DNA of 15,418 nucleotides from a bacterium. GTDB taxonomy: Bacteria; Planctomycetota; J058; JAJDCP01. This document shows, piece by piece, positions 1 through 7,596 of this stretch; positions within the stretch are counted from its first letter, which is position 1; each line of letters begins with the position of its first letter. The stretch spans positions 1-15,418 of the forward strand of contig JAUIEM010000238.1 in NCBI GenBank assembly GCA_030428695.1. Direction: 5' to 3'. The notes below the pieces were generated by a model that saw only the letters and a program-made list of their open reading frames with translations, did not search any database and was not told the origin of the DNA. The position numbers and the translations under genes were made by a program.

Positions 1-98
1 GGTACACCACCTGGACCGAGGAAGAACATCGCGACTTCCTGGAGGCGCTGGGGGAGCAACCGACCATTGACGCCGAGCTCTGGAAGAAGCCTCTCTGA
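1..98 (+). CDS. 3' end of an unidentified gene (partial)
   Basis: An open frame enters from the left edge (first full codon at 3) and stops at TGA 96-98. The visible 31 residues begin YTTWTEEEHRDFLEALG and end DAELWKKPL. The stretch is acidic and helical-looking, with GC-rich third positions typical of real genes here. I do not recognise the family: 32 codons are too few, and no catalytic motif is visible. It lies on the same strand as the purine operon but is separated from it by about 615 nt of hairpin and repeat DNA, so it is probably not part of that operon. Confidence 0.55.
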   Translation, partial: YTTWTEEEHRDFLEALGEQPTIDAELWKKPL

Positions 99-99
99 T

Positions 100-131
100 G
101 CCCGGGATTCCGCCTGCGGCAGATCTCGGGC
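100..131 (+). terminator. Hairpin just after the upstream gene, possible terminator
   Basis: GCCCGGGA (100-107) pairs with TCTCGGGC (124-131), giving 8 bp with one G-U pair. The loop itself contains CCGC/GCGG (110-113/116-119). It begins 2 nt after the upstream stop codon, a usual place for a terminator. No T-run follows, so this is not a textbook intrinsic terminator. It could instead act in mRNA 3'-end protection. Confidence 0.35.
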
Positions 132-150
132 GCATCGAGCCTCTGCAGAG

Positions 151-302
151 GTTCTGTCCTGTGAGCGAGGGTCGGTTCCGAACGAACGACGGGAGGGGGT
201 AAAGAGGCTGTCTCACGGAACCCGCTGACGCACGCGCCTACGCCTGCGGCGGGCGGGGGTAAACCCCGCCCCTACATTGGATTCCGACGCACACCACGGG
301 TG
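151..302 (+). repeat. Dispersed non-coding repeat, copy A (direct)
   Basis: This copy starts near GGTTCTGTCC (151) and carries a left module around 188-220 (GGGAGGGGGTAAAGAGG, then TCTCACGG). A GC hairpin follows at 251-271, then CCCTACATTGGATTCCGACG. Positions 204-302 match 15320-15418 at 95 of 99 bases. The part before 188 resembles 15230-15290 only loosely and needs gaps. It contains no credible ORF. The size and internal palindrome fit a REP- or MITE-like non-autonomous element, but no transposase or target-site duplication is visible to prove it. Confidence 0.8.
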
Positions 303-351
303 ATCTCGGACGTGCGGCATGCAAGCCATGCCTCGCTTGGGATGTTGGTCC

Positions 352-505
352 TATCCGAATGTAGGAGAAGGGTTTACCCCCTCCCGCGAAGCGGGAAAAG
401 GCGGACGTGACTGGACTCGTGAGACGGCCTCGTAACCCCTCCCCCCACAGGGTGCCAGACGCCTGGTCTACACCCGCTCGTCGGACCGGGGCAGAGCCTA
501 CGCTG
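352..505 (-). repeat. Dispersed non-coding repeat, copy C (inverted)
   Basis: Read on the minus strand from 505, this segment runs CAGCGTAGGCTCTGCCCC, then GGGGAGGGGTTACGAGGCC with GTCTCACG (448-412). It continues as GCGGGAGGGGGTAAACCC and CTACATTCGG (397-355). The same modules occur in the same order as in copies A and B. It is clearly more diverged: its stem (GGGAGGGG against CCTTCTCC-type sequence) is imperfect. Together with copy A it makes a large imperfect palindrome, about 188-448, around an unrelated centre. Positions 492-505 match 15223-15236 exactly in inverted orientation (14 nt). Confidence 0.72.
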
Positions 506-572
506 CGTTCAGTACCCCAAGGAGCCGGAGGTCCTTCCGCCAGCAACGGTGGATGCTCGAACACCTCCGCCC

Positions 573-601
573 TTGTATTCGACCCGCGAGATGGCTAACG
601 T
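573..601 (+). promoter_or_regulatory. Weak sigma-70-like promoter candidate for the purine operon
   Basis: TTGTAT (573-578) and TAACGT (596-601) are separated by exactly 17 nt, upstream of purSL and in the unique DNA after repeat copy C. Each box matches the consensus at only 3 of 6 positions, so the spacing is the main support. Transcription would begin near 608, leaving a leader of about 108 nt that includes the short ORF at 643-711. I see no clear PurR-type palindrome or purine riboswitch core in 506-715; the rest of that stretch has no recognisable content. Confidence 0.22.
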
Positions 602-642
602 AGGGAGCTTTCGGGGTCTCGCCCTGCCCCCCGGAGGCCACG

Positions 643-711
643 GTGTCCGAGGAAGGTCCCAGCTATCTCGAGCGCCGCGGCGGACGGCTGACCTTCGAGC
701 CGGAGGGCTGA
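643..711 (+). CDS. Possible 22-codon leader ORF directly upstream of purSL
   Basis: A GTG at 643-645 sits 5 nt after GGAGG (633-637) and opens a 22-codon frame starting VSEEGPSY and ending LTFEPEG, with TGA at 709-711. Only four bases (GGGG) separate this stop from the purSL ATG at 716, and the purSL ribosome binding site (GGAGGG, 702-707) lies inside the last codons. That geometry allows translational coupling or leader control. The same frame is open back to 604, so it could instead be the surviving 3' tail of a gene cut off by repeat insertion. I recognise no family in the peptide and see no run of one regulatory codon. Confidence 0.35.
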   Translation: MSEEGPSYLERRGGRLTFEPEG

Positions 712-715
712 GGGG

Positions 716-3700
716 ATGGCGCACCGCATCGAAGTCGCCTGGCAACCCACCGCGGGAGATGTCCGCGCCGAGCGCGCGCTGCCCCTGTTCCGGCGGCTGC
801 TCGGGGAAGAGCTCGAGGTGCGCAGCGCCCTGGTCTACCGGCTCGGCGTCGACCTGCCCGCCGAGGCCCTCGCCCGCGCGGCCGCCTGCCTCCACGATCC
901 GGTGGCCCAGCGTGCGGTGGTCGACGGCGCGGTGTTCGAGGCGCCGGCGGCCTGCGTCGAGGTCGGCTACAAGCCCGGGGTGACCGACAACACCGGGCGC
1001 ACCGCGGGGGAGGTGCTGCGCACGGCCCTGCCGGAGGCCTGGCCGGCCGACGCCAAGGTCTACACCAGCGTGCTGTACGGGCTGTTCGGCAGGCTCGAAG
1101 GACCGCTGCCCGCCGGCGAGGAGCTCCTCGCGGCGGGGGGGCCGGCGCTGCTCGGCAACCCGCTGATCCAGAGCTGCACCGCCGCCCGCGGCGAGGCCTG
1201 GGATCCCGCCGCGATCCCCCTGCCCCGGGTCGCGATCGCGCCGCACCTCGACGCGGAGAGCTTCGACCTGTTCCAGCCCGTCGCCGCCCTCGAAGCGCTG
1301 AGCCAGCGCCATGTGTGGAGCCTGTCGGTGCGCGAGCTGGTCGCGATCCGCGAGCACTTCGCGCGGCCGGAGGTGCGTGCGGGGCGCGAGGCGCACGGGC
1401 TGGCCGCACCGACCCGCTGCGAGCTCGAGATCCTCGCCCAGACCTGGTCGGAGCACTGCAAGCACAAGGAGTTCAACGCGCGCATCCTGGTCCGCGACCG
1501 GCGCGACGGGAGCTCCCGCGAGGTCGACGGGCTGTTCCGCTCCTATATCCGCGCCGCGACCGCGGAGATCCGCGCCCGGCTCGAGGCCCGCGGGGACAGC
1601 TGGCTGATCAAGGTGTTCGACGACAACGCCGGCATCGTGCGCTTCAGCGATTCCCAGAACTTCGTTTTCAAGGTCGAGACCCACAACAGCCCCTCGGCCC
1701 TCGAACCCTACGGCGGCGCCCTGACCGGGCTGGTCGGGGTGCACCGCGACCCCGGCGGCACCGGCCGCACCGGCGCGCAGCTCCTGTTCAACGTCGACAT
1801 CTTCTGCCTCGCGCCCCCGGACTTCCCGGGCCCGCTCCTGCCCGGTATGCTGCCCCCGAAGGCGGTGTTCGAGGGGGTGCGCCAGGGGGTCGAGGACGGC
1901 GGCAACCAGTCCGGCGTGCCGACGATCAACGGCAGCCTGGTCTTCGACGCGCGCTTCCGCGGCAAGCCGCTGATCTTCTGCGGAGCGGGCGGACTGATGC
2001 CGGCGGAGCTCGGCGGCGAGCAGACTTCCCACAAGCGCATCGAGCCCGGCCAGCTGATCGTGATGGCGGGGGGCAGGGTCGGCGCGGACGGCATCCACGG
2101 CGCGACCTTCTCGTCGATGGAGATCGACGACAGCTCGCCGGCGACGGCGGTCCAGATCGGCGACCCGATCACCCAGAAGCGCACCCTGGACTTCCTGCGC
2201 GAGGCGGCCGGCGCCGGCTGGCTGCGCGGGGTGACCGACAACGGCGCGGGGGGCCTGTCCTCGTCGATCGGCGAGCTGGCGAGCCAGCCCGGCGGCGCGG
2301 AGGTGTGGCTGGAGAAGGTGCCCCTGAAGTACCCGGGCCTCGCCCCCTGGGAGATCTTCGTGTCGGAATCCCAGGAGCGCATGACCCTCGCCGTCCGGCC
2401 CGAAGACCTCGAGCCGCTCGCGGCGCTCGCCGCGCGGAGGGACGTCGAGCTCAGCGTGGTCGGGAGGTTCACCGCCGGCCCCGAGCTGCTGGTCAAGTAC
2501 GAGGAGCAGGTGTACGCCTGCCTCGGCATGGACTTCCTGCACGACGGCGTGCCGCGCAAGGTGCTCGAGGCCGAGCTGCTGCCGCCGCCGCGCGACCGGC
2601 GCCTGCCCGGGGAGGTCGACCTGAGCGCGATGCTGCACACCGTGCTCGCGCGGCTCAACGTCTGCAGCCGCGAGCCGGTGATCCGCCGCTACGACCACGA
2701 GGTCAAGGGGCGCACGGCGCTCAAGCCGCTGTGCGGGCCGAACATGGACGGGCACATGGACGCGGCGGTGATCTGCCCCGACTTCGCGACCCCCCATGTG
2801 GGGATCGCCGTCGCCAACGGCATCTGCCCCCGCTACGGCGACATCGACGCGTTCCGTATGGCGCAGGGAGCGGTCGACGAGGCGGTCCGGCAGATCGTCG
2901 CGGTCGGCGGCCGCCTGCCCGACTTCGCCACTCCCGGCCTCGACATGTGGTCCTTGAACGACAACTTCTGCGTCCCCGATTCCGCCTGGCATCCGGTCAA
3001 GAACCCGGACGGCCGGGAGAAGCTCGGCAAGCTCGTGCAGATGTGCGAGGGCCTGTACGAGGCGGTGGTCGCCTACGGCACGCCGCTCACCTCGGGCAAG
3101 GACAGCATGAAGAACGACTTCGCCCGGGGCGGCGAGAAGGTCTCGGTGCCGCCGACCCTGCTCGTCACCGCGACCGCGCGCATCCCCGACGTGCGCCGCT
3201 GCGTCAGCGCCGACTTCAAGGTCCCCGGCGAGCGCGTCTACATCCTCGGCGAGACCGGCGAGCACCTCGCCCGCTCGGAGTACTTCGACGCCCTCGGCCT
3301 CGACGGCCTCGAGGTCTCCCCCGTCGACCTCGAGCGGGCGCGCACCCGCTACGGCGCCCTGGCCGACGCGATCGCCCAGGGGCTGGTGCGCTCCTGCCAC
3401 GACTGCTCGGACGGCGGCCTCGCGGTCGCCCTGTGCGAGTCGGCCATCGGCGGCGCCTGCGGGGTCGAGGTCGAGCTGGCGGCGCTGCCGTACGTCGGGC
3501 GGCGGCGGCCGGACCTGATGCTGTTCGCCGAGACCCACAGCCGCTTCGTGGTCTCGGTGCGGGAAGCGGACGCCGCCGCCTTCGAGGCCTGTTTCAGTGA
3601 CGCCTGCGCCTGTATCGGGCGGGTGCTGGAGGAACCGGTCGTGCGGGTGCGCGGCATCGAGCACGAGCTGTTGATCGAGGCGCCGCTGGCGAGCCTGCGG

Positions 3701-3733
3701 GAAGCCTGGAAGCGAACCCTGAGCTGGATATGA
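716..3733 (+). CDS. purL: Phosphoribosylformylglycinamidine synthase, fused PurS-PurL subunit
   Basis: This 1005-residue protein is the synthetase part of FGAM synthase. It uses ATP and ammonia from PurQ to convert FGAR to FGAM, step four of purine synthesis, in the cytoplasm. The N-terminal ~130 residues are PurS-like, including VEVGYKPGVTDNTGRTAGE near 81-99. The PurL core follows: TWSEHCKHKEF at 243-253 (conserved His), KVETHNSPSALEPYGGA at 319-335, then GADGIHGATFSS, GVTDNGAGGLSSS and SGKDSMKND. It is longer than stand-alone small PurL (about 740) and shorter than the proteobacterial single-chain enzyme (about 1,300), because the glutaminase domain is the separate downstream purQ. The ATG at 716 has GGAGGG 8 nt upstream. 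Its stop overlaps the purQ start (ATGA). A long open frame on the opposite strand is a GC-rich shadow. Confidence 0.96.
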   Translation: MAHRIEVAWQPTAGDVRAERALPLFRRLLGEELEVRSALVYRLGVDLPAEALARAAACLHDPVAQRAVVDGAVFEAPAACVEVGYKPGVTDNTGRTAGEVLRTALPEAWPADAKVYTSVLYGLFGRLEGPLPAGEELLAAGGPALLGNPLIQSCTAARGEAWDPAAIPLPRVAIAPHLDAESFDLFQPVAALEALSQRHVWSLSVRELVAIREHFARPEVRAGREAHGLAAPTRCELEILAQTWSEHCKHKEFNARILVRDRRDGSSREVDGLFRSYIRAATAEIRARLEARGDSWLIKVFDDNAGIVRFSDSQNFVFKVETHNSPSALEPYGGALTGLVGVHRDPGGTGRTGAQLLFNVDIFCLAPPDFPGPLLPGMLPPKAVFEGVRQGVEDGGNQSGVPTINGSLVFDARFRGKPLIFCGAGGLMPAELGGEQTSHKRIEPGQLIVMAGGRVGADGIHGATFSSMEIDDSSPATAVQIGDPITQKRTLDFLREAAGAGWLRGVTDNGAGGLSSSIGELASQPGGAEVWLEKVPLKYPGLAPWEIFVSESQERMTLAVRPEDLEPLAALAARRDVELSVVGRFTAGPELLVKYEEQVYACLGMDFLHDGVPRKVLEAELLPPPRDRRLPGEVDLSAMLHTVLARLNVCSREPVIRRYDHEVKGRTALKPLCGPNMDGHMDAAVICPDFATPHVGIAVANGICPRYGDIDAFRMAQGAVDEAVRQIVAVGGRLPDFATPGLDMWSLNDNFCVPDSAWHPVKNPDGREKLGKLVQMCEGLYEAVVAYGTPLTSGKDSMKNDFARGGEKVSVPPTLLVTATARIPDVRRCVSADFKVPGERVYILGETGEHLARSEYFDALGLDGLEVSPVDLERARTRYGALADAIAQGLVRSCHDCSDGGLAVALCESAIGGACGVEVELAALPYVGRRRPDLMLFAETHSRFVVSVREADAAAFEACFSDACACIGRVLEEPVVRVRGIEHELLIEAPLASLREAWKRTLSWI

Positions 3734-4530
3734 CGGAAGCGAGACCGCGCGCCCTGGTCCTGACCGGCCACGGCATCAACTGCGAGGAAGAGACCGCCGA
3801 GGCCTGGCGCCTGGCCGGGGCGGAGCCGGTCATCCGGCACGTCAACGACCTGGTCGACGGCGCGGTCGGCCTCGACGGCTTCTTCAGCGTCAGCCTGCCC
3901 GGCGGCTTCTCCTACGGCGACCACCTCGGCAGCGGGCTCGCCCTCGCCCAGCTGCTGTTGCATGCGCGGCCCCGGGGCGTGAGCCTGCGCGACGAGCTCG
4001 CCGCCTTCGCCGCCGCGGGCGGCTTCGTCCTCGGCATCTGCAACGGCTTCCAGGTGCTGGTCAAGTCCGGCCTGCTGCCCGGGCTCGGCGGTTCCCACGA
4101 GGCCGTCGTCTCGCTGGTGCACAACGACTCCGGGAAGTTCGAGGACCGCTGGGTGCGGCTCGTCGCTTCCCCCAACGGCTCCCCCTGCGCCCGCCTCGAG
4201 CGCCTGTTCCTCCCCGTCCGCCACGGCGAGGGCAAGCTGATCGGGCCGGAAGAGGTGCTCGCCCGGCTGTTCACCGAGGGCCACGTGCTGTGGTGCTACG
4301 CCGACGCCGAGGGCCACACCACGCAGCGCTATCCCGCCAATCCCAACGGCTCCTTCGGAGCGATCGCTGGCCTGTGTGACACGAGCGGGCGCATCCTCGG
4401 ACTGATGCCACACCCCGAGGCCTTCCTGCGTCCCCACCAGCACCCCTGGTGGACGCGCCTCGAGACGCTGCCGTCCCACGGCGAGGGGCTCGCGCTCTTC
4501 TCCGCCGTGGTCGCCGCGTACCAACCCTGA
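3730..4530 (+). CDS. purQ: FGAM synthase glutaminase subunit
   Basis: This 266-residue class I glutamine amidotransferase releases ammonia from glutamine for PurSL. The nucleophile Cys104 lies in LGICNGFQVL, and the His228/Glu230 pair in GLMPHPEAF. The N-terminus LTGHGINCEEETAEAW and the sequence SLPGGFSYGDHLGSG at 55-69 are PurQ hallmarks. It is some 35-40 residues longer than the usual ~227-residue PurQ. The extra length falls in the middle (LPVRHGEGKLIG...) and in a C-terminal tail around HQHPWWTR. This longer form is known in several phyla. The ATG overlaps the purSL stop by four bases, which suggests coupled translation and fixed subunit ratios, and purH follows after 11 nt. Confidence 0.96.
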   Translation: MTEARPRALVLTGHGINCEEETAEAWRLAGAEPVIRHVNDLVDGAVGLDGFFSVSLPGGFSYGDHLGSGLALAQLLLHARPRGVSLRDELAAFAAAGGFVLGICNGFQVLVKSGLLPGLGGSHEAVVSLVHNDSGKFEDRWVRLVASPNGSPCARLERLFLPVRHGEGKLIGPEEVLARLFTEGHVLWCYADAEGHTTQRYPANPNGSFGAIAGLCDTSGRILGLMPHPEAFLRPHQHPWWTRLETLPSHGEGLALFSAVVAAYQP

Positions 4531-4535
4531 AGGAG
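4530..4535 (+). promoter_or_regulatory. Ribosome binding site that fixes the purH start
   Basis: AAGGAG at 4530-4535 overlaps the last base of the purQ stop and sits 6 nt before ATG 4542. The frame is open further back to an ATG at 4449, but that would put 31 arginine-rich, non-homologous residues inside purQ. MQRVLVSVWDKTG at 4542 is the normal PurH N-terminus. Confidence 0.8.
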
Positions 4536-4541
4536 CCCGCC

Positions 4542-6101
4542 ATGCAACGCGTCCTCGTCAGCGTGTGGGACAAGACCGGGGTCGTCGACTTCGTCGCGAG
4601 CCTGAAGGCCCTCTACCCGGAGCTCGATGTCGTCGCCTCCGGGGGCACGGCCAGGCTCCTGCGGGAGCACTTCACGGTGACCGGGGTGTCCGAGCTCACG
4701 CGCTTCCCCGAGTGCTTCGGCGGGCGGGTCAAGACCTTGCACCCGCGGCTGCTCGGCGGCGTCCTCTTCCGCCGCGACGAGGATGCGGAAGAGGCCGCGC
4801 GGCTCGAGATCGAGCCGATCGACATGGTGGTGTGCAACCTCTATCCCTTCGAGTCCAAGCAGCAGGAAGGCCTGGCCGGGGACGAGCTGCTCGCCTTCAT
4901 CGACATCGGCGGGCCGACGATGCTGATGTCGGCGGCGAAAAACTACAAGTCGGTCGCGGTGGTCAGCGACCCGGCCCAGTACGGGAACATCCTGGAAGAG
5001 CTGAGCGAGCAGGGCTGCCTGTCCGAGGTGATGCGGCGCGAGCTCGCCGCGTCGGCCGTCGCCCAGGTCGCCTTCCAGCGCGCCGCGATCCTCGACGCCC
5101 TCGGCGGCGATCCCGGCCGCCGGCTGCTCGCCCTCGACAAGGCGGGCAGCCTGCGCTACGGCGAGAATCCGCATCAGACCGCGCACTACTATCAGCGGCC
5201 CGGCGGCCCCGTCTACCGCTCGAGCCAGGGCAAACCCCTGAGCTACAACAACCTGCTCGACCTCGACGCGGCGATCGACGCGGTCTCGAGCATCGACGAG
5301 CCGGCCTGCGCCGTCGTCAAGCACAACAACCCCTGCGGTCTGGCGACCGGCGAGACCGCGGCGCTGGCCGTCGAGCGGGCCTGGGACGGCGACCCTGTCA
5401 GCGCCTTCGGCTCGGTGATCGCGCTCAACACCACCGTCGATGTCGGCGCCCTGCACGTGCTCGGCTTCGGGAAGGGGCGGAAGCGCCGCTTCTTCGAGGT
5501 GCTCGCGGCGCCGGAGATCAGCGCCGAGGCCCAGGAGCTGCTCGTCAAGGCGAAGGACTTGCGGGTCGTGCGCTTCGAGCCCGGACGGGACCGCGAGCAG
5601 CTGATCTCGATCCGCGGCGGGCTGCTGTCGCAGGACGTCGACCACGCGGTCTTCGACGAGCACTCCTGCCCGACCGCGACGCCCTTCCCGGAGAGCCTGA
5701 TGCCCCTCGCCCGCTTCGCCGTGCTCGCCAGCCGCCAGCTGCGTAGCAACGCGATCGCGATCGCGCGCCAGCTCCCCGACGGCGGGCTGCAGCTGCTCGG
5801 CATCGGGGCCGGCCAGCCGAACCGCGTCGGGGCGCTGCGCATCGCCGCGGAGAAGATGCTCGAGAACCTGCGCCGCGAGGGCCTGGAGGGCGACGCCCTC
5901 GACGACGAGCGGGCAGCCCGCACGGTGCTCGCCTCGGACGGCTTCTTCCCCTTCCCGGACAACGTCGAGGCGGCGGCCGCGTACGGCCTGCGCTATGTGG
6001 TGCAGCCCGGCGGGTCGAAGAAGGACAAGACGGTCACGAAGCGGGCGGACGAGCTCGGGGTCGCGATGTTGATGACCGGCACCCGGCACTTCCGGCACTG
6101 A
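4542..6101 (+). CDS. purH: Bifunctional AICAR formyltransferase / IMP cyclohydrolase
   Basis: This 519-residue enzyme performs the last two steps to IMP: formylation of AICAR with 10-formyl-THF, then ring closure. The N-terminal cyclohydrolase (MGS-like) domain shows VLVSVWDKTGVVDF (4-17), VASGGTARLL (31-40), GGRVKTLHPRLLGG (60-73) and DIGGPTMLMSAAKN (121-134). The transformylase half has RYGENPHQ (205-212), SYNNLLDLDAA and the catalytic Lys260-His261 in VVKHNNPCG. It also has DPVSAFGS, GIGAGQPNRV, ASDGFFPFPDN and the terminal TGTRHFRH. The length is normal. GIGAGQPNRV replaces the more usual GIGAGQMSRV, and RQLRSNAI the usual KxVKSNAI; both are mild deviations. The start is set by the AAGGAG 6 nt upstream. 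purF begins 15 nt downstream. Confidence 0.95.
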   Translation: MQRVLVSVWDKTGVVDFVASLKALYPELDVVASGGTARLLREHFTVTGVSELTRFPECFGGRVKTLHPRLLGGVLFRRDEDAEEAARLEIEPIDMVVCNLYPFESKQQEGLAGDELLAFIDIGGPTMLMSAAKNYKSVAVVSDPAQYGNILEELSEQGCLSEVMRRELAASAVAQVAFQRAAILDALGGDPGRRLLALDKAGSLRYGENPHQTAHYYQRPGGPVYRSSQGKPLSYNNLLDLDAAIDAVSSIDEPACAVVKHNNPCGLATGETAALAVERAWDGDPVSAFGSVIALNTTVDVGALHVLGFGKGRKRRFFEVLAAPEISAEAQELLVKAKDLRVVRFEPGRDREQLISIRGGLLSQDVDHAVFDEHSCPTATPFPESLMPLARFAVLASRQLRSNAIAIARQLPDGGLQLLGIGAGQPNRVGALRIAAEKMLENLRREGLEGDALDDERAARTVLASDGFFPFPDNVEAAAAYGLRYVVQPGGSKKDKTVTKRADELGVAMLMTGTRHFRH

Positions 6102-6116
6102 GAGAAAGGGGCGCGC

Positions 6117-7550
6117 ATGTGTAGCATCGTCGGTGTCAGCGCGGACCGCGAGGTCGCCCAGGAGATCTATCTCGGGCTCTACGCGACCCGCAACCGGGGC
6201 TGCAACTCCTCCGGGATCGCGACCTACAACCCCGGGGACCGGTTCTACTGGCACCGGGGGCCCCACGACGTCGACTTCGTGTTCCGCGACTTCGACATGA
6301 CGGCCCTCAAGGGGCGCATGGGCATCGGCCACAACCGCTACGCGACGACGACCTCCAAAGAGGACCTCGAGAACGACGCCCAGCCGCGCTTCACCAGCCG
6401 CCCCGGCATGGCGATCGCCTACAACGGGCACCTCGCGATGGAGACCCTGAAGCCGCAGCTGCTCGCCGACGGCTGGTCCTTCGCGACCAACAGCGACGTC
6501 GAGATCCTGCTCTACACGCTCTGCCAGTCGCTGGTCGAGCTCAAGGCCTACCGCGCCCAGCCCGGCGTCGAGTTCTTCCGCGAGAAGCTGATCCCGAGCC
6601 TGCGCGAGCTGATGGACCGGCTGACCGACCAGGGCGCCTACGCGGCGGTCGCCCTGCTCGACGGCTTCGGCATGATCGGCTTCACCGACCCGCACGGCGT
6701 GCGGCCCCTGAGCTTCGGCCGCAAGGCGACCCGCGAGAAGAGCTACGCCTTCGCCTCGGAGACCACCGCCTTCAACCTGATGGGGAACTACACCGACATC
6801 CGGCCCCTCGCGCCCGGCGAGGTCGTGTACGTCGACATGGAGCGCGAGGTGCACCAGGCGATCGTGCGGCCGAAGCAGCCGGCGTTCTGTTCCTTCGAGC
6901 CGGTCTACTTCGCCGAGACCGACTCGGTGCTGCTCGGCCAGCACGTGTACGAGATCCGGCAGAAGCTCGGCACGGCGATGGCGGAGGAGTTCTCCGCGCT
7001 CAAGGAGCGGGTCGACGTCGTCGCGCCGGTGCCGGACACGCCGATCGCGACCGCGACCCGGCTCGCCCGCCTGTGGAACAAGCCCTACGGCGGCATCATC
7101 AAGCGGGCCGCGATCCGCAGCTTCCAGCAGCCCAGCCAGGAGCTGCGCGAGCTCGCCGCCGACCTGAAGTACATCTTCGTCAAGCCGTCCCTGCGCGGGC
7201 GGCGGGTGTGCCTGGTCGACGACAGCATCGTGCGCGGCACGACCCTGCGGAAGATGGTCCGCCGCCTGCGCGCCCTCGGCGTCACCGAGGTGCACGTGCT
7301 GATCACCTTCCCGCCCTTCCGGAATCCGTGCCTGTACGGCATCGACATCCCGACCCGCAAGGACCTGATCGCCGCCCGCCACCAGGGCGACGTCGAGAAG
7401 ATCCGGGCGGAGATCGGGGCGGACTCGCTCGCCTTCCTGTCCAAGGCCAAGCTCGTCGAGGTGCTCGACCGCCCCGGCGGCCTGTGCATGGCCTGCGTCG
7501 ACGGAGTGTACGTCGACCGCAAGCCCGCCGAGGAGGCGCTGGAGGCGTGA
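6117..7550 (+). CDS. purF: Amidophosphoribosyltransferase, iron-sulfur type, divergent
   Basis: This 477-residue enzyme transfers glutamine ammonia to PRPP, giving phosphoribosylamine, the committing step of the pathway. Its class II glutaminase begins MCSIVGV: Cys2 becomes the N-terminal nucleophile once Met is removed, so no propeptide is needed. Arg74 (NRYAT), Asn103-Gly104 and Asp127 match the known glutamine-site residues. The PRPP loop is [10 protein letters not shown] at 367-376. Cys258, Cys405, Cys457 and Cys460 align with the four [4Fe-4S] ligands of Bacillus subtilis PurF, so an oxygen-sensitive cluster is likely. Two regions are odd. The usual HRGQ(D/E)xAG reads NRGCNSSG (26-33). 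The flexible-loop signature NRYVGRTF, which closes over PRPP, is replaced by RAAIRSFQ (330-337), one residue shorter. The GAAAGGGG-type binding site precedes ATG 6117. Context still supports PurF. Confidence 0.9.
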   Translation: MCSIVGVSADREVAQEIYLGLYATRNRGCNSSGIATYNPGDRFYWHRGPHDVDFVFRDFDMTALKGRMGIGHNRYATTTSKEDLENDAQPRFTSRPGMAIAYNGHLAMETLKPQLLADGWSFATNSDVEILLYTLCQSLVELKAYRAQPGVEFFREKLIPSLRELMDRLTDQGAYAAVALLDGFGMIGFTDPHGVRPLSFGRKATREKSYAFASETTAFNLMGNYTDIRPLAPGEVVYVDMEREVHQAIVRPKQPAFCSFEPVYFAETDSVLLGQHVYEIRQKLGTAMAEEFSALKERVDVVAPVPDTPIATATRLARLWNKPYGGIIKRAAIRSFQQPSQELRELAADLKYIFVKPSLRGRRVCLVDDSIVRGTTLRKMVRRLRALGVTEVHVLITFPPFRNPCLYGIDIPTRKDLIAARHQGDVEKIRAEIGADSLAFLSKAKLVEVLDRPGGLCMACVDGVYVDRKPAEEALEA

Positions 7551-7596
7551 GGGAGGCCTGGTTCGCAACCAATCCACAGCTCCTGGAGAATCCCGC

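Noticed and set aside
140..151. Perfect palindrome CCTCTGCAGAGG as a possible operator
   Set aside because: A single 12-bp palindrome with no second site, about 570 nt from purSL and at the edge of repeat copy A. Chance or part of the element is as likely.
187..448. Repeats considered as a CRISPR array
   Set aside because: Copies are few, occur in both orientations, are unequal in spacing and diverged, and no cas genes are near.
506..715. Purine or guanidine-type riboswitch in the purine operon leader
   Set aside because: I could not find the conserved core sequences or a convincing three-way junction in this leader.
509..3664. 1051-codon open frame on the minus strand opposite purSL
   Set aside because: It mirrors purSL in a GC-rich genome, is low-complexity (A/R/G/L/V-rich), matches no family, and would run across the repeat region and the operon leader.
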